This document shows positions 62,639 through 64,000 of a stretch of DNA of 64,000 bases, piece after piece. Position 1 is the stretch's first letter. The number at the start of each line of letters is the position of its first letter. The translations under genes were made by a program, and so were the position numbers. Under the pieces are notes generated by a model. The model was given only the letters and a program-made list of their open reading frames with translations. It had not been told where the DNA came from and did no database searches. The stretch is from Ceratobasidium sp. AG-K (lineage: Eukaryota > Basidiomycota > Agaricomycetes > Cantharellales > Ceratobasidiaceae), in assembly GCA_037039685.1 (NCBI GenBank), contig JAWNGF010000007.1:1426001-1490000 (forward strand), in the 5' to 3' direction.

Positions 62639-63831
62639 ATGGACTGCAAGCCATCTCTCCACCTTCAGCCTTCGAATGTACGGCTTTCACGCTTGGATGT
62701 TACCTCTGGCCTCTGCATTTATGTGGGGTGGTACGTCACGTGGACGAAAGCTGGAGTGATGTTCGCTGACCTGGTAGTCGTAGCTACTCTCCTCGCAATG
62801 ATCATCACATGGGCTGCCAGCGGAAAGCCTAAGTATCCGTCACAGGACGGCAAATTTCCGTCAGTTAGATACTATCGCATTATGAGTTCTTCCTCTGAAA
62901 CTTTATTTAGGTATATTTCCGACATTGGAGCCTCCTACCTAAAGCCCCTATTCGTTGTGGGCTGCGTCATCACAGGAGTCGGTTTTTTCCTCACAGTTGT
63001 AGCGGAGCGAGTCCTACGGCGACGTGGAAGACTACTACCAAACTTTAGGCGACGCGGCGTCGTGCTCGGAGTCATTAGTTGTATATGCGCTCTCATTGCC
63101 GCGGCAGGCCTCGCGCTCCTGGCTGGGTTTGATACATTACGACACTCAAGTTTGCACCGGCTGTTCTTGTGAGTGTTAACAAGACTAGGCGTGATAGTCA
63201 CTAAAATCGTGTCGCAGGCTCATTTTTATGCTGGGAACTGTCTTGAGTGCGATCGCGACGACCATCGAGTTTTTGGTTTTGAAACGCGAGGCCAGACATG
63301 CCGCTGGACTTGCTGATACGACCGACTTCACCTTTAACGTGGCCAAGGTCGGCTCTTACATTTGTAACGGATTCAAACAAACTCATTCCTCACGATTTAG
63401 ACGGCAAAGGGCTTGAGTGGCTCATACATTGCAAAAATGGTTGTTGTCGTCGTTGAGATTGCACTAAGCATCGGCTTTGGGGTTACGATGTATGCGGGCA
63501 AGAATACCATTGCAGGTAGACCTCTCCAAAGCATATTTAGTTGAGAGTCAAGCTAACTCATTTGCCCCTGGTAGCTATCCTCGAATGGATCATTGCATTT
63601 GTCTTTGTGTTCTATGTAGCTACCTTTTATTTCGACCTTCGACCGGCTGCCCGTGCTCACGACGGTCAGTATGATGTCTCGGGGGTGGGTGATCAGCTCC
63701 GCGTTGAACTGGGGCGAGGGAATGGCCGAGGAAGTCGAGCCGAGCTTGGTCGTGGTCGAGTTAGTGGAAGCGGAACCGTTGGGGGCTCGAGCACGCCTGA
63801 AATGGCTCAAGTGACATCGCATCGTGCTTGA
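62639..63831 (+). CDS. Frag1/DRAM/Sfk1-family membrane protein
   Basis: Exons from 62639 (or an ATG at 62759) to TGA 63829-63831 join to about 310 residues. After LAMIITWAASGKPKYPSQDG the first clear intron restores the family hallmark GKFPYISDIGASYLKPLF. Further membrane helices are FVVGCVITGVGFFLTVVAE, ICALIAAAGLALLAGF, FMLGTVLSAIATTIEFLVL, MVVVVVEIALSIGFGV and IIAFVFVFYVATFYF. The C-terminus is a Gly/Arg/Ser-rich cytosolic tail. In yeast Sfk1 supports PI4-kinase and lipid asymmetry at the plasma membrane; that role is inferred here. The N-terminal start is uncertain because the first helix may have an upstream exon. Confidence 0.82.
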
Positions 63832-64000
63832 TCGGATTGGCTCTCACGACACCTAATATCTTGCTAATCGTGGGCTCGCTCAATCTCTCTCTCATTTTCA
63901 ATTATACACCTGTTATTATTATGTAGCATTAGAGTACACCCTGTATCGTATATCGATGAATCCACGCGTTTATTGGCAGCCAAGTCACTAAGCGATGAGT

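Overview
The window is nuclear DNA of a filamentous basidiomycete. Nearly every gene is cut by introns of about 50-60 bases with GT..AG borders (two use GC..AG). The gene content is fungal: a NACHT-WD40 STAND receptor, a WOPR (Gti1/Pac2) regulator, a CE8 pectin methylesterase, a GH35 beta-galactosidase, a berberine-bridge oxidoreductase and a HAK potassium transporter. The receptor architecture and the plant-wall enzymes suggest an Agaricomycete, perhaps Rhizoctonia/Ceratobasidium-like; that placement is inference.

Left part (1-14 kb), dynamic accessory DNA: the N-terminus of one NACHT-WD40-type gene runs off the left edge (1-333, minus), and a second, near-complete one fills 8356-1902 (minus). 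A 1,619-bp Tc1-like DNA transposon sits inside one intron of the second gene. Broken copies of the last exon of this receptor family lie at about 12.4 kb and 31.6 kb. Two copies of a poly(A)-tailed retroposon (730-801 and 32010-32239) have target-site duplications. A secreted pectin methylesterase follows (8950-10160), then a sparse 3.5-kb stretch with repeats and a MITE-like hairpin.

Middle (13.7-44.3 kb), mostly conserved cell genes: an NTF2/SnoaL-like protein, a membrane GNAT acetyltransferase, a type II membrane SGNH (CAS1-like) protein, a disordered protein, an otubain deubiquitinase, mitochondrial dihydrolipoamide dehydrogenase (divergent from a SET5-like methyltransferase), a WOPR transcription regulator reconstructed here from seven bases-to-60-base-intron-separated exons, RNA polymerase III subunit RPC2, a beta-galactosidase, a divergent cyclophilin and a NAP/SET histone chaperone.

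Right part (44.7-64 kb): a large low-complexity protein, a HAK/KUP potassium transporter, a berberine-bridge enzyme, the large B-block-binding subunit of TFIIIC (with a perfect B-box motif in its own first intron), an apparent non-coding snoRNA host gene and a Frag1/DRAM/Sfk1 membrane protein. The host gene (about 61.44-62.1 kb) has tiny exons and three introns, each holding a C/D-box RNA. Their guides match conserved rRNA sites of yeast snR41 (18S G1126), snR70 (18S C1639) and snR38 (25S G2815). It is the least expected item in the window.

Exon borders were read by eye from splice signals and family conservation. Internal exon borders of the longest genes (rpc2, GH35, HAK, TFIIIC) are approximate. 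A recurring CACGTG motif lies close upstream of many start codons.
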